Below are positions 1 through 5,415 of a stretch of DNA of 6,029 bases, piece after piece. Location: contig JAEUIG010000265.1 in the NCBI GenBank assembly GCA_016795125.1, positions 1-6,029 on the forward strand, read 5' to 3'. Every line of letters starts with the position of its first letter. Within the stretch, counting starts at the first letter, position 1. Below the pieces are notes generated by a model that worked only from the letters and a program-made list of their open reading frames with translations, did no database searches and was not told where the DNA came from. The position numbers were made by a program, and so were the translations under genes. The stretch is from Planctomycetaceae bacterium (lineage in GTDB: Bacteria; Planctomycetota; Planctomycetia; Planctomycetales; Planctomycetaceae).

Positions 1-81
1 GCGCCTTCAGATGTCGAGGATTTCGAATCTGCGCGACTCCCGGAACCCGACAGACGAGTGAATCCGTCCCCGGCGCGATCT
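1..81 (+). repeat. 81-bp exact direct repeat, copy 1 (fragment of the thiO-like gene)
   Basis: Every base from 1 to 81 matches 883-963 in the same orientation; base 82 (c) differs from 964 (g). The match begins at the first base of the window, so its true left limit is unknown. The reading frame is the same in both copies. Copy 2 is an internal piece of an intact gene, so this copy is the displaced one. Confidence 0.95.
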
Positions 82-193
82 CCCGATCAAAATCCGGCGA
101 CGACGGTTCGGCGGCGACGGCGGTCGCCGCGACGATCATCGTGACCCCGTACACCGTTCCGCGAAGGCAAGCTCGTAAGTGGAGTGTGAACAT
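1..193 (-). CDS. N-terminus of a secreted protein, joined in frame to a ThiO fragment (partial, runs off left edge)
   Basis: Reading leftwards from the ATG at 193-191 gives 64 codons with no stop before the window edge. Residues 1-28 look like a Sec signal peptide: Arg at 7 and 11, a hydrophobic stretch at 14-26 (VYGVTMIVAATAV) and small residues before a likely cleavage at AVAA|E. The next residues, EPSSPDFDREIAP, resemble the mature start of planctomycete secreted cytochrome-like/PSD1 (DUF1549/DUF1553) proteins, where DFxxxIxPLL leads into a CxxCH haem site. From residue 39 the sequence is instead identical to residues 133-158 of the neighbouring ThiO-like protein (IAPGTDSLVCRVPGV and onward), and no CxxCH appears. 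The start lies 63 nt after the thiO-like stop, so co-transcription is possible. No strong ribosome binding site is visible, and a GTG at 220-218 is an alternative start. The signal peptide is well supported; the family assignment is an inference from one short motif; the reading frame beyond residue 38 is probably not native. Confidence 0.5.
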   Translation of the reverse strand, partial: MFTLHLRACLRGTVYGVTMIVAATAVAAEPSSPDFDREIAPGTDSLVCRVPGVAQIRNPRHLKA

Positions 194-256
194 GCTGGAA
201 CACTTCAACCTGGTTGCCACCGGCGTCCGCTGCGGGAATCGATAATGTCGTGGGAC

Positions 257-1357
257 TCAACCCGGCGAAAGCCCCAGTTCGTCCAGCGAAAAGTCTGTCG
301 GTTCGCCCGTCAGCAATTGTCCGATGAGTCGGGCCGTAATCGGCGACAGGCTGAGTCCGCCCCGAAAATGTCCGGTGGCAACGAGCAGGTTATCACACTC
401 CGGCAGCCGGCCGACGAACGGCGTGCCGCGCCCGGCGTGCGGACGCAATCCGGACCACGACTGTTCGAATCGTGCCTCGGCCAGTGACGGCGCCAGCCCC
501 ATGGCGAACTGCAACAGTCCCTGCACGCCGGCCGACGTCGTTCCCTTGTTGTAGCCGACCCATTCTTCGGTCGATCCGATCAGCACGCGGCCGTCCGGTC
601 GCGGCACCAGATATCGCGGACCGCATTCGACGATGTGTCGGAACGGCGATGAGCCGGTCGCCAGCAGGACGATCTGTCCCCGGACCGGGACGATTCCGGC
701 GTCAAAGCCGCATTGCGACAGCAATTCCCCGGACCACGCGCCGCCGGCGACCACGTACTGACCGGCGCTCAAACGGCCGCTGGTGGTGCTCACCCCCTCG
801 ACGGTCCCGTCGCGCCGATGAATGCGCCGCACCGGCTCCCCGGTGCGCAACTCGACGCCGCGCTGCACGCATCCGCTGATGAGCGCCTTCAGATGTCGAG
901 GATTTCGAATCTGCGCGACTCCCGGAACCCGACAGACGAGTGAATCCGTCCCCGGCGCGATCTGCGGTTCGACGCGCCGGAGTGCCGCCGCATCCAGGAG
1001 TTCGTGCTCCACGCCGCAGCGGCGCCATTCTTCGATCTGCGCCTGAAGTTCGGCGCACCGCTCTCCGTCGGCGACATTCAGCCCGCCGCAGCGGAAGTAT
1101 CCGTTGTCGATGCCGGTCCGTTCGCGCAGTTCTTCGGAGAGCAGGGGCCAGAGCCGGTTCGCGCCCGATTGCAGGCGATGAACAGCAGTCCCCGTTCGAG
1201 CGTCGCCGCCGGGCGGGACAATGCCGGCGCCGGCCCACGACGCCTCCTGTCCCAACTGCTGCTGTTCCAGCAGTACGACGGACTGCCCGCGTCCGGCCGC
1301 TTCGTAGGCAATTGACAAGCCGATGACTCCGCCGCCGATGATCAGAACGTCGTGCAT
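257..1357 (-). CDS. thiO: glycine oxidase / ThiO-like FAD-dependent amine oxidase
   Basis: The 366-aa product is a DAO-family flavoenzyme. ThiO oxidises glycine to iminoglycine (dehydroglycine) for the thiazole ring of thiamine, releasing hydrogen peroxide, and acts in the cytoplasm. The N-terminus carries the dinucleotide-binding motif GGGVIG (8-13), with Glu31 at the end of the second strand to bind the FAD ribose, followed by the family motif ASWAGAGIVPP (39-49). Near the C-terminus are WSGLRP (Arg305) and ATGHFRGGLSLSPIT (Arg332), which fit the substrate-carboxylate arginines of Bacillus glycine oxidase by position. The length is normal for ThiO and no lesion is seen. The ATG at 1357 puts the nucleotide-binding strand at residue 3, as usual, although there is no clear ribosome binding site. 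No other thi gene is in the window, so a related role in sarcosine or D-amino-acid oxidation cannot be excluded. Codons 132-158 contain the segment copied at the left edge of the window. Confidence 0.85.
   Translation of the reverse strand: MHDVLIIGGGVIGLSIAYEAAGRGQSVVLLEQQQLGQEASWAGAGIVPPGGDARTGTAVHRLQSGANRLWPLLSEELRERTGIDNGYFRCGGLNVADGERCAELQAQIEEWRRCGVEHELLDAAALRRVEPQIAPGTDSLVCRVPGVAQIRNPRHLKALISGCVQRGVELRTGEPVRRIHRRDGTVEGVSTTSGRLSAGQYVVAGGAWSGELLSQCGFDAGIVPVRGQIVLLATGSSPFRHIVECGPRYLVPRPDGRVLIGSTEEWVGYNKGTTSAGVQGLLQFAMGLAPSLAEARFEQSWSGLRPHAGRGTPFVGRLPECDNLLVATGHFRGGLSLSPITARLIGQLLTGEPTDFSLDELGLSPG
883..963 (+). repeat. 81-bp exact direct repeat, copy 2 (inside the thiO-like gene)
   Basis: This is the native copy: it sits in frame in the intact thiO-like gene, covering residues 132-158. 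The identical first copy is at 1-81, offset by 882 bp. Confidence 0.95.
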
Positions 1358-1393
1358 TGCCGGAAATCAGAAGTCAGGTGTGCCCGACGGAAT

Positions 1394-1420
1394 CGGGAGG
1401 GCGAGGCGCCTGCCGAGCCG
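1394..1420 (-). repeat. intergenic repeat copy A
   Basis: Read on the minus strand this copy begins CGGCTCGGCAGGCGCCTCGC and ends CCTCCCG. It matches copy C (2589-2615) at 25 of 27 positions. The differences are A for G and C for A in the middle of the repeat. Confidence 0.7.
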
Positions 1421-1449
1421 AACGGGCAATCGAACATCACTCGTAACAG

Positions 1450-1477
1450 CGGCTCCGCAGGAGCGTCGCCCCTCCCG
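1450..1477 (+). repeat. intergenic repeat copy B
   Basis: This copy begins CGGCTCCGCAGGAGCGTCGC and ends CCCTCCCG. It is one base longer than copies A and C (an extra C) and otherwise differs from copy C at three positions. It holds a local inverted repeat, GCTCC at 1452-1456 region pairing with GGAGC at 1460-1464. Confidence 0.6.
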
Positions 1478-1510
1478 CCTGGACGAACAACAATCGTGCC
1501 GAATCTCCGA

Positions 1511-2401
1511 CTACTTTGACAGCGCTTTTGCCAGCAGTGAATCGAACAATTCCCGCTGCTGCTGGAGTGCCGCGACGCGATCGGACGGCTCGCTGCTGGC
1601 TTCCATCAGCACCCAGCCGGTGTATCTCGTCTCGGCCAGCAGTTCGATCAGCCGGGCGAAAGGATATTGCTTGTCGTCCAGTTCGCGGACGTGCAGCGTA
1701 TTGCCGAACCGTTCGCGCACCAGCCGGAAGTTCGCTTCCAGTCCGGATCCTTCGAGATCGGCCGGATTGCTGTTCCAGCAGATCGCCACGCTGGGATGGT
1801 CGGCAACGTCCAGAATCGACTTGATGGTCGGCAGGTGCCGGCATTCCCCATGCACCTCCAGCCGCACCTGCTGGCCGTAGCCGTCGGCAAACTTACCGAG
1901 TTCGTTGAGCGAGCGGCCGATCTGTTCGATCGTCTGCTCGTGCGGCACGTTTTCGTGGAACCGGTCCGGTTTCACCTTCACGCCGGTCGTGCCGATGTCG
2001 TGGCTGAGGACGATGAACGCCTTCGTCGCGTCGATCGCGGCTTTCACGACGGCCGGATCAGGATTGTCATAGCGTTCGTTGCTGCCGATCCCGACGTTGA
2101 CCACCGGGCTGTCGGCAAATCGCTGTTTGACTTCCAACCGCTGCGCGTCGCTGAGCGACGGCTCAACGCCGTGCGCGTGGGTGGTCCGTAATTCGACCCC
2201 CAGGGCGCCGGTCCGTTCGCAGTTCGAGAGCAGCGTCGGCAGGTCCCAGTCGCGGCCCCATTGATAGGTCACGAGGCCGAACCGCATCTGCTCGGCGCCG
2301 GCGTCGTCCGCCGCTGCGAAAGCCGACCGGGCGGTCATCGTTCCCAACCCCAACGCGGCGCCCGCCAGCGCCGACCGCTGCAAAAACTCGCGACGCTTCA
2401 T
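1511..2401 (-). CDS. Tat-exported sugar phosphate isomerase/epimerase-like TIM-barrel protein
   Basis: The 296-aa product belongs to the AP-endonuclease-2/xylose-isomerase-like superfamily, whose members usually isomerise or epimerise sugars with a divalent metal. The start MKRREFLQRSALAGAALG is a classic twin-arginine signal (RREFLQ at 3-8) with likely cleavage near AFA|A (28-29), so the folded protein should act outside the cytoplasmic membrane. Barrel motifs follow: GALGVELRTTHAHG (65-78), the metal-site strand VRLEVHGE (179-186), VAICWNSNPADLEG (205-218), LHVRELDD (236-243) and GWVLMEAS (262-269). By position Glu182, His237 and Glu267 are probable metal ligands; many relatives have Asp where this protein has Asn210/Asn212. 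The ATG is set by a strong AGGAGG seven bases upstream. The gene stands between two repeat-bearing gaps and probably forms its own unit or a short one with the thiO-like gene. Substrate unknown; this type is frequent in Planctomycetota and Verrucomicrobiota, where carbohydrate breakdown is the usual guess. Confidence 0.8.
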   Translation of the reverse strand: MKRREFLQRSALAGAALGLGTMTARSAFAAADDAGAEQMRFGLVTYQWGRDWDLPTLLSNCERTGALGVELRTTHAHGVEPSLSDAQRLEVKQRFADSPVVNVGIGSNERYDNPDPAVVKAAIDATKAFIVLSHDIGTTGVKVKPDRFHENVPHEQTIEQIGRSLNELGKFADGYGQQVRLEVHGECRHLPTIKSILDVADHPSVAICWNSNPADLEGSGLEANFRLVRERFGNTLHVRELDDKQYPFARLIELLAETRYTGWVLMEASSEPSDRVAALQQQRELFDSLLAKALSK

Positions 2402-2408
2402 CAGAACG

Positions 2409-2414
2409 CCTCCT
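2409..2414 (-). promoter_or_regulatory. Shine-Dalgarno AGGAGG of the isomerase-like gene
   Basis: A full AGGAGG on the minus strand lies seven bases before the ATG at 2401. It fixes that start and is the only consensus ribosome binding site in the window; the other visible starts lack one, as is common in planctomycetes. Confidence 0.8.
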
Positions 2415-2451
2415 GAAGTGAACCGGCACCTGGTGAGAACCCTCAGCAGCC

Positions 2452-2480
2452 AGTTTGCCGTATTGCGAAGGCGCTGTAAA
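2452..2480 (-). promoter_or_regulatory. possible sigma-70-like promoter for the isomerase-like gene
   Basis: On the minus strand TTTACA (2480-2475) is followed after 17 nt by CAAACT (2457-2452), which would start a transcript with a leader of about 40 nt carrying the AGGAGG site. The -35 hexamer matches five of six consensus bases, but the -10 only three of six. The spacing and location are good; the evidence is sequence only. Confidence 0.25.
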
Positions 2481-2588
2481 CCGGCGACGGCGTTCGGCGC
2501 GCATGTGCGTACGGCTGGTTAGCACGCCCAGACCAACGGGATGGGCATGGCGATCGCGCGCGTGACACTGAACACCGGCTGGCCGCTG

Positions 2589-2615
2589 CGGCTCGGCGGG
2601 AGCCTCGCCCTCCCG
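2589..2615 (+). repeat. intergenic repeat copy C
   Basis: This copy reads CGGCTCGGCGGGAGCCTCGC then CCTCCCG, in the 253-nt gap (2402-2654) between the catalytic M16 gene and the isomerase-like gene. It contains the stem GGCTC (2590-2594)/GAGCC (2600-2604), and its right end can pair just outside the repeat, GCCCT (2607-2611) with AGGGC (2618-2622). It is alone here, unlike copies A and B. The rest of this gap holds only the isomerase-like gene's candidate promoter and ribosome binding site. Confidence 0.7.
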
Positions 2616-2654
2616 GCAGGGCTCGAATCGTCACATCACCAGAACGATTGCGCC

Positions 2655-3890
2655 TCAGTTGCCGCCGAATTCTTCCAGCGGCCCGACGGTGACAATCGTC
2701 TCGGCGGGAAGCGGGAACTCGTTGAGCAGCTGCCGGATGTCGTCGCGCGTTACGGCGGCGATCGACTGCAGGTCGTCCCGGACGGAGCGGTACTCGCGAC
2801 GGTACACCCAGTTGGCCCCCAGCGACGAGAGCCGGCCGATGGGCCGTTCGCTCTGGAGCACGATTCGCGACGCGGCCTTGTTGCCTGCCCGTTCGAGTTC
2901 GTCGTCCTCGACTCCGTCGCGCATCACGGCGGCGTACATCTCGCGGACCCGCGCGAGATTCGCCTGCGCCTCATCCGGGCGGCAGCAGAAGTAGGTCACC
3001 CAGGCGCCGCAGCCGTCAAAGTCGTGAAAACTGAGGTCGGCCGATTCGACGTGTCCCGGATCGACGAGTTCCCAGTACAGCCGGCTCCCCTGCCCATCGC
3101 CGATGATGATCGCCACCAGTTCCGCGGCGAATCGCAGCGGACTCGAGGCAGGGGGCCCCGCCGCCATCATCACGACGTGCTGCTGCTGCGACTGCGGCCG
3201 CACGACGAGTTGCGTTCCGCCGGCGCGGGGCGGCCGGGCCGTATCGCGATCGTCCGTGCCTCCCGGCCAGTGGCCACAGTGAGTCCTGGCGAACTCGACC
3301 AGCTCGGCCAGTTCAATGCGTCCGGTCCCCGCCAGCGTGATGTTCCCGGCGCAGTACCGGCGCCGATGATAGGACCGCATCTGTTCGCTGGTCAGTGTGC
3401 GGATGACTTCGGCCGGACCGAGAATGCTCATTCCCAGCGGATGGCCGCTGAAGTGAGTGCGCATGGCATGCTCGTTGGCCACATACGCCGGCATGTCTTC
3501 GTACATGCCGATCTCCTCCAGGATGACCTGCTTCTCGGTTTCAAAGTCGTCGTCGCGCAGGCTCGGATAGAGCAGGGCGGCCAGCAGTTCGAACGTGCGG
3601 CCGACGTACTCCGGGATGACCGCCGCGTAGAACAGCGTGGTTTCTTCGCTGGTGGACGCGTTATAGCGCGCGCCGACTTCGTCGAAGATGCGGTTCACGT
3701 CGTCGGCGGTGAAGCGCCCGTTCCCCTTGAACGCCATGTGTTCGAGGAAGTGGCTGACTCCCGAAATTTCCGGTGTCTCATCGCGCGAACCGGTCCGCAC
3801 GAAGAAGCCGACGGCGGCGCTGTGCGCACGCGGATTCGTCTCCGCGATGATAGTCAGGCCGTTTTCGAGCGTGACGTGGTCGAAGTGCAT
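2655..3890 (-). CDS. M16B zinc metallopeptidase, catalytic subunit
   Basis: The 411-aa product is an M16 (pitrilysin/processing peptidase family) protease. These enclose unfolded peptides in a clam-shell chamber and cut them with a zinc ion. The inverted zinc motif HxxEH is intact as HFLEH (47-51), and the third ligand is expected in VILEEIGMYED, at Glu125 or Glu126. The second homologous domain begins near residue 225 and has GQGSRLYWELVDPG (266-279). There the Arg and Tyr of the substrate-binding R/Y pair are replaced by Val276 and Ser283, so this protein probably needs a partner to bind peptides. The gene just upstream supplies that pair and lacks the zinc site. There is no signal peptide, since the fold starts at residue 3, so the enzyme should be cytoplasmic. 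The gap to the partner gene is 124 nt and holds an inverted repeat. No clear ribosome binding site is seen before the ATG. Family assignment is firm; the natural substrate is unknown. Confidence 0.92.
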   Translation of the reverse strand: MHFDHVTLENGLTIIAETNPRAHSAAVGFFVRTGSRDETPEISGVSHFLEHMAFKGNGRFTADDVNRIFDEVGARYNASTSEETTLFYAAVIPEYVGRTFELLAALLYPSLRDDDFETEKQVILEEIGMYEDMPAYVANEHAMRTHFSGHPLGMSILGPAEVIRTLTSEQMRSYHRRRYCAGNITLAGTGRIELAELVEFARTHCGHWPGGTDDRDTARPPRAGGTQLVVRPQSQQQHVVMMAAGPPASSPLRFAAELVAIIIGDGQGSRLYWELVDPGHVESADLSFHDFDGCGAWVTYFCCRPDEAQANLARVREMYAAVMRDGVEDDELERAGNKAASRIVLQSERPIGRLSSLGANWVYRREYRSVRDDLQSIAAVTRDDIRQLLNEFPLPAETIVTVGPLEEFGGN

Positions 3891-3905
3891 GCGGAGCAGG
3901 GAATA

Positions 3906-4022
3906 GTGAATAGGGACTGGGGAATAGGAGATTGGCGTTGAAAATTACAGTCTGAGGTGGACGGTCGAGAATGGCAGAGGCGGCGGCGCTTTTCTATTCC
4001 CTGTTCCCCAATCCCTATTCCC
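3906..4022. repeat. inverted repeat of GAATAGG-type units between the two M16 genes
   Basis: The left arm (3906-3928) and the reverse complement of the right arm (4000-4022) agree at 20 of 23 bases, with a core of GAATAGGGAYTGGGGAA; the spacer is 71 nt. Each arm is made of short GGGAATAG-like units, and a further unit lies outside each core arm (3898-3905 and 3994-3999). The right arm covers the stop codon (4017-4015) and the last codons of the inactive M16 gene. The structure is directly visible. Its origin as a small mobile or REP-like element is an inference. Confidence 0.65.
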
Positions 4023-5253
4023 CGATGTCAAGTGGTTCGGGGCCCATGGTGAGGACGGTGAGGTCGTGCGCAGGATGCTCATTGAGATAATCAAGCAGCC
4101 GGGCGACGGTCAGTTCCTCGATTCGTTCGTGAATCTCATCCAGGGTGACGACGCGGCCCAGGTGGAACCAGTCGCGCGCGATGGCGCTGGCACGCGACGA
4201 CGTGGACTCCTGCTGCATGACCAGCGCGCTCTTGGCGCGAGCCTTGCAGCGGTCGAGCTCGTCGTCACCGATGCCCTCACGGAGGCGCTGTAGTTCCCGC
4301 AGGGTAACGTCGAGCGTTTCCTGCGCGCGTTCGGCCGTCGTGCCGGCGTACACCAGCAGGCGACCTTCCGTCAGCAGCGTGTTGTGGTTGGCGTACACCG
4401 AGTAGCACAAACCGCGTCGCTCGCGGACCTCGGTGAACAGCCGCGAGCTGCTGCCGCCCCCGAGCACGCCGCCAATCGCCCAGGCCGCGTAGTAATCGGG
4501 ATGCGAGTACGGCACCGACGGCATGGCAATCGCGATATGCGTCTGGGACGAATCGTGTTCAATGTGATCGATCCGCGATCCTCGCGCACCGCGGACAATG
4601 TCCGGAACGGCGACCAACCGCCAGTCAGCAAACAGCCGCTCAATCTGACGCTCGACGGCGACCGGATCGACATTTCCGGCAACGGCCATGATCGTGCCGT
4701 TCGGCCGGAAGCAGCGCCGAAAGTGCCCCGTGAGCACCGGGTGAGTCACCCGCGGCAGGTCGTCCAGCGTTCCTTCGGGCGGCAGCCCCCAGGGGCTGTC
4801 GTAGCAGCGGCGGCGCAGCTCCAGCAGCGCCTTACGCTGCGGTTCGTCTTCAATGGAGAGGAGGTCCTGCTCGATGCCGGTGCGCGCCGGATCCACTTCG
4901 TCTTCCGGCAGATGCGGCCTGAGCACGATGTCCGCATAGAGGTCGAGCGCCGCCGGCAGATGGTCCGACAACAGCGCGGCCGACAGGGTGATGAAGTTCC
5001 ACCCCACTGATTCGCTCCGCTGAATGCCGAGCGTATCAAGTTCGGTCGCCAGTTCCCGACTGTCGCGATCGCCGGCCCCGCGCACCAGCAGTTCGGAGAG
5101 GACGGCGGACGTCCCGTTGCAGCCGTCCGGCTCGTAAATGCTACCCGCCGGCGTCTGCAGGGCCAGCGCAGCAGACTGAACATCCGCCATCGGTTCGATG
5201 ACGAGCACGACGCCGTTGGGAAGTTGCGTGGCGCGGATGCCGGATTGTTCCAT
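4015..5253 (-). CDS. M16B peptidase homologue, non-catalytic subunit
   Basis: The 412-aa product has the two-domain M16 fold but is not a protease by itself. Aligned to the next gene, GVSHFLEHMAFKG becomes GTSAVLSELLVRG (47-59), so the three HxxEH positions are Ala50, Ser53 and Glu54. The second domain keeps GGGSSSRLFTEVRERRGLCY (265-284), with Arg277 and Tyr284 spaced as in the R/Y pair that holds the substrate backbone. This is the division of labour known for bacterial heterodimeric M16B enzymes and for the alpha/beta subunits of mitochondrial processing peptidase. It should pair with the product of the gene immediately downstream. No signal peptide is present. The ATG at 5253 has no good ribosome binding site, but it puts the first strand (GIRATQLPNGVVLVIE) where expected. 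The gene starts 109 nt after the preceding terminator, so its promoter should lie in 5254-5362. The last residues and the stop lie within a repeat arm, so the C-terminus may have been rewritten. Confidence 0.9.
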   Translation of the reverse strand: MEQSGIRATQLPNGVVLVIEPMADVQSAALALQTPAGSIYEPDGCNGTSAVLSELLVRGAGDRDSRELATELDTLGIQRSESVGWNFITLSAALLSDHLPAALDLYADIVLRPHLPEDEVDPARTGIEQDLLSIEDEPQRKALLELRRRCYDSPWGLPPEGTLDDLPRVTHPVLTGHFRRCFRPNGTIMAVAGNVDPVAVERQIERLFADWRLVAVPDIVRGARGSRIDHIEHDSSQTHIAIAMPSVPYSHPDYYAAWAIGGVLGGGSSSRLFTEVRERRGLCYSVYANHNTLLTEGRLLVYAGTTAERAQETLDVTLRELQRLREGIGDDELDRCKARAKSALVMQQESTSSRASAIARDWFHLGRVVTLDEIHERIEELTVARLLDYLNEHPAHDLTVLTMGPEPLDIGE

Positions 5254-5362
5254 GGGGCGGCGCAGGCTCTCGGTCGTGGCGGCAGGAATCCACTGCCGTT
5301 ACGCCAGCGTAGCGACTGCCGCCGCCTGCCGCCAACGAGGGTCCGAAGTGCGGTGCGCGCAT

Positions 5363-5392
5363 AAAAAAAGAGGCCCGTCAGTGACGGGCCTC
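5363..5392 (-). terminator. intrinsic terminator after the Gly/Met-rich protein gene
   Basis: On the minus strand GAGGCCCGTCA (5392-5382) pairs with TGACGGGCCTC (5380-5370), an 11-bp perfect inverted repeat that leaves a practical loop of about 5 nt, followed directly by seven Ts (5369-5363). It begins 23 nt after the TAA at 5416 and is a textbook rho-independent terminator. It separates the Gly/Met-rich gene from the M16 pair, so they are different transcription units. Confidence 0.92.
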
Positions 5393-5415
5393 CACAGTCC
5401 TGTGTGCCGCTTCGC

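Larger units (their letters stand above)
1394..1477. repeat. head-to-head pair of an intergenic REP-like repeat (BIME-like)
   Basis: Two copies of one GC-rich repeat face each other in the 153-nt gap between the isomerase-like gene and the thiO-like gene. Copy A (1394-1420) reads on the minus strand and copy B (1450-1477) on the plus strand, with a 29-nt spacer. Either transcript could fold into a long, imperfect stem of about 25 bp. Copy B also holds its own small hairpin, GGCTC/GAGC-type, around 1451-1464. No T-run follows on the minus strand, so this is not a standard intrinsic terminator, although it could slow RNA polymerase or protect the 3' end of the upstream message. Confidence 0.65.

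Noticed and set aside
179..487. 102-codon plus-strand frame at the left end
   Set aside because: It overlaps the 3' end of the thiO-like gene and the start of the secreted protein in antisense and shows no domain.
2541..3941. 466-codon open frame on the plus strand opposite the catalytic M16 gene
   Set aside because: It is antisense to a firmly identified peptidase, its translation has no recognisable domain and is rich in Arg, Gly and Ala, and long antisense frames are expected in GC-rich genes.
4384..5010. 208-codon open frame on the plus strand opposite the inactive M16 gene
   Set aside because: It is a GC-driven antisense frame over a real coding region, with no start signal or domain.
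5306..5335. Possible promoter TTGGCG - 18 nt - TACGCT (minus strand) before the inactive M16 gene, overlapping a small palindrome TACGC/GCGTA (5300-5311)
   Set aside because: It is well placed, but the -10 matches only three of six consensus bases in GC-rich DNA and a 5-bp palindrome is likely by chance, so it is too weak to list.
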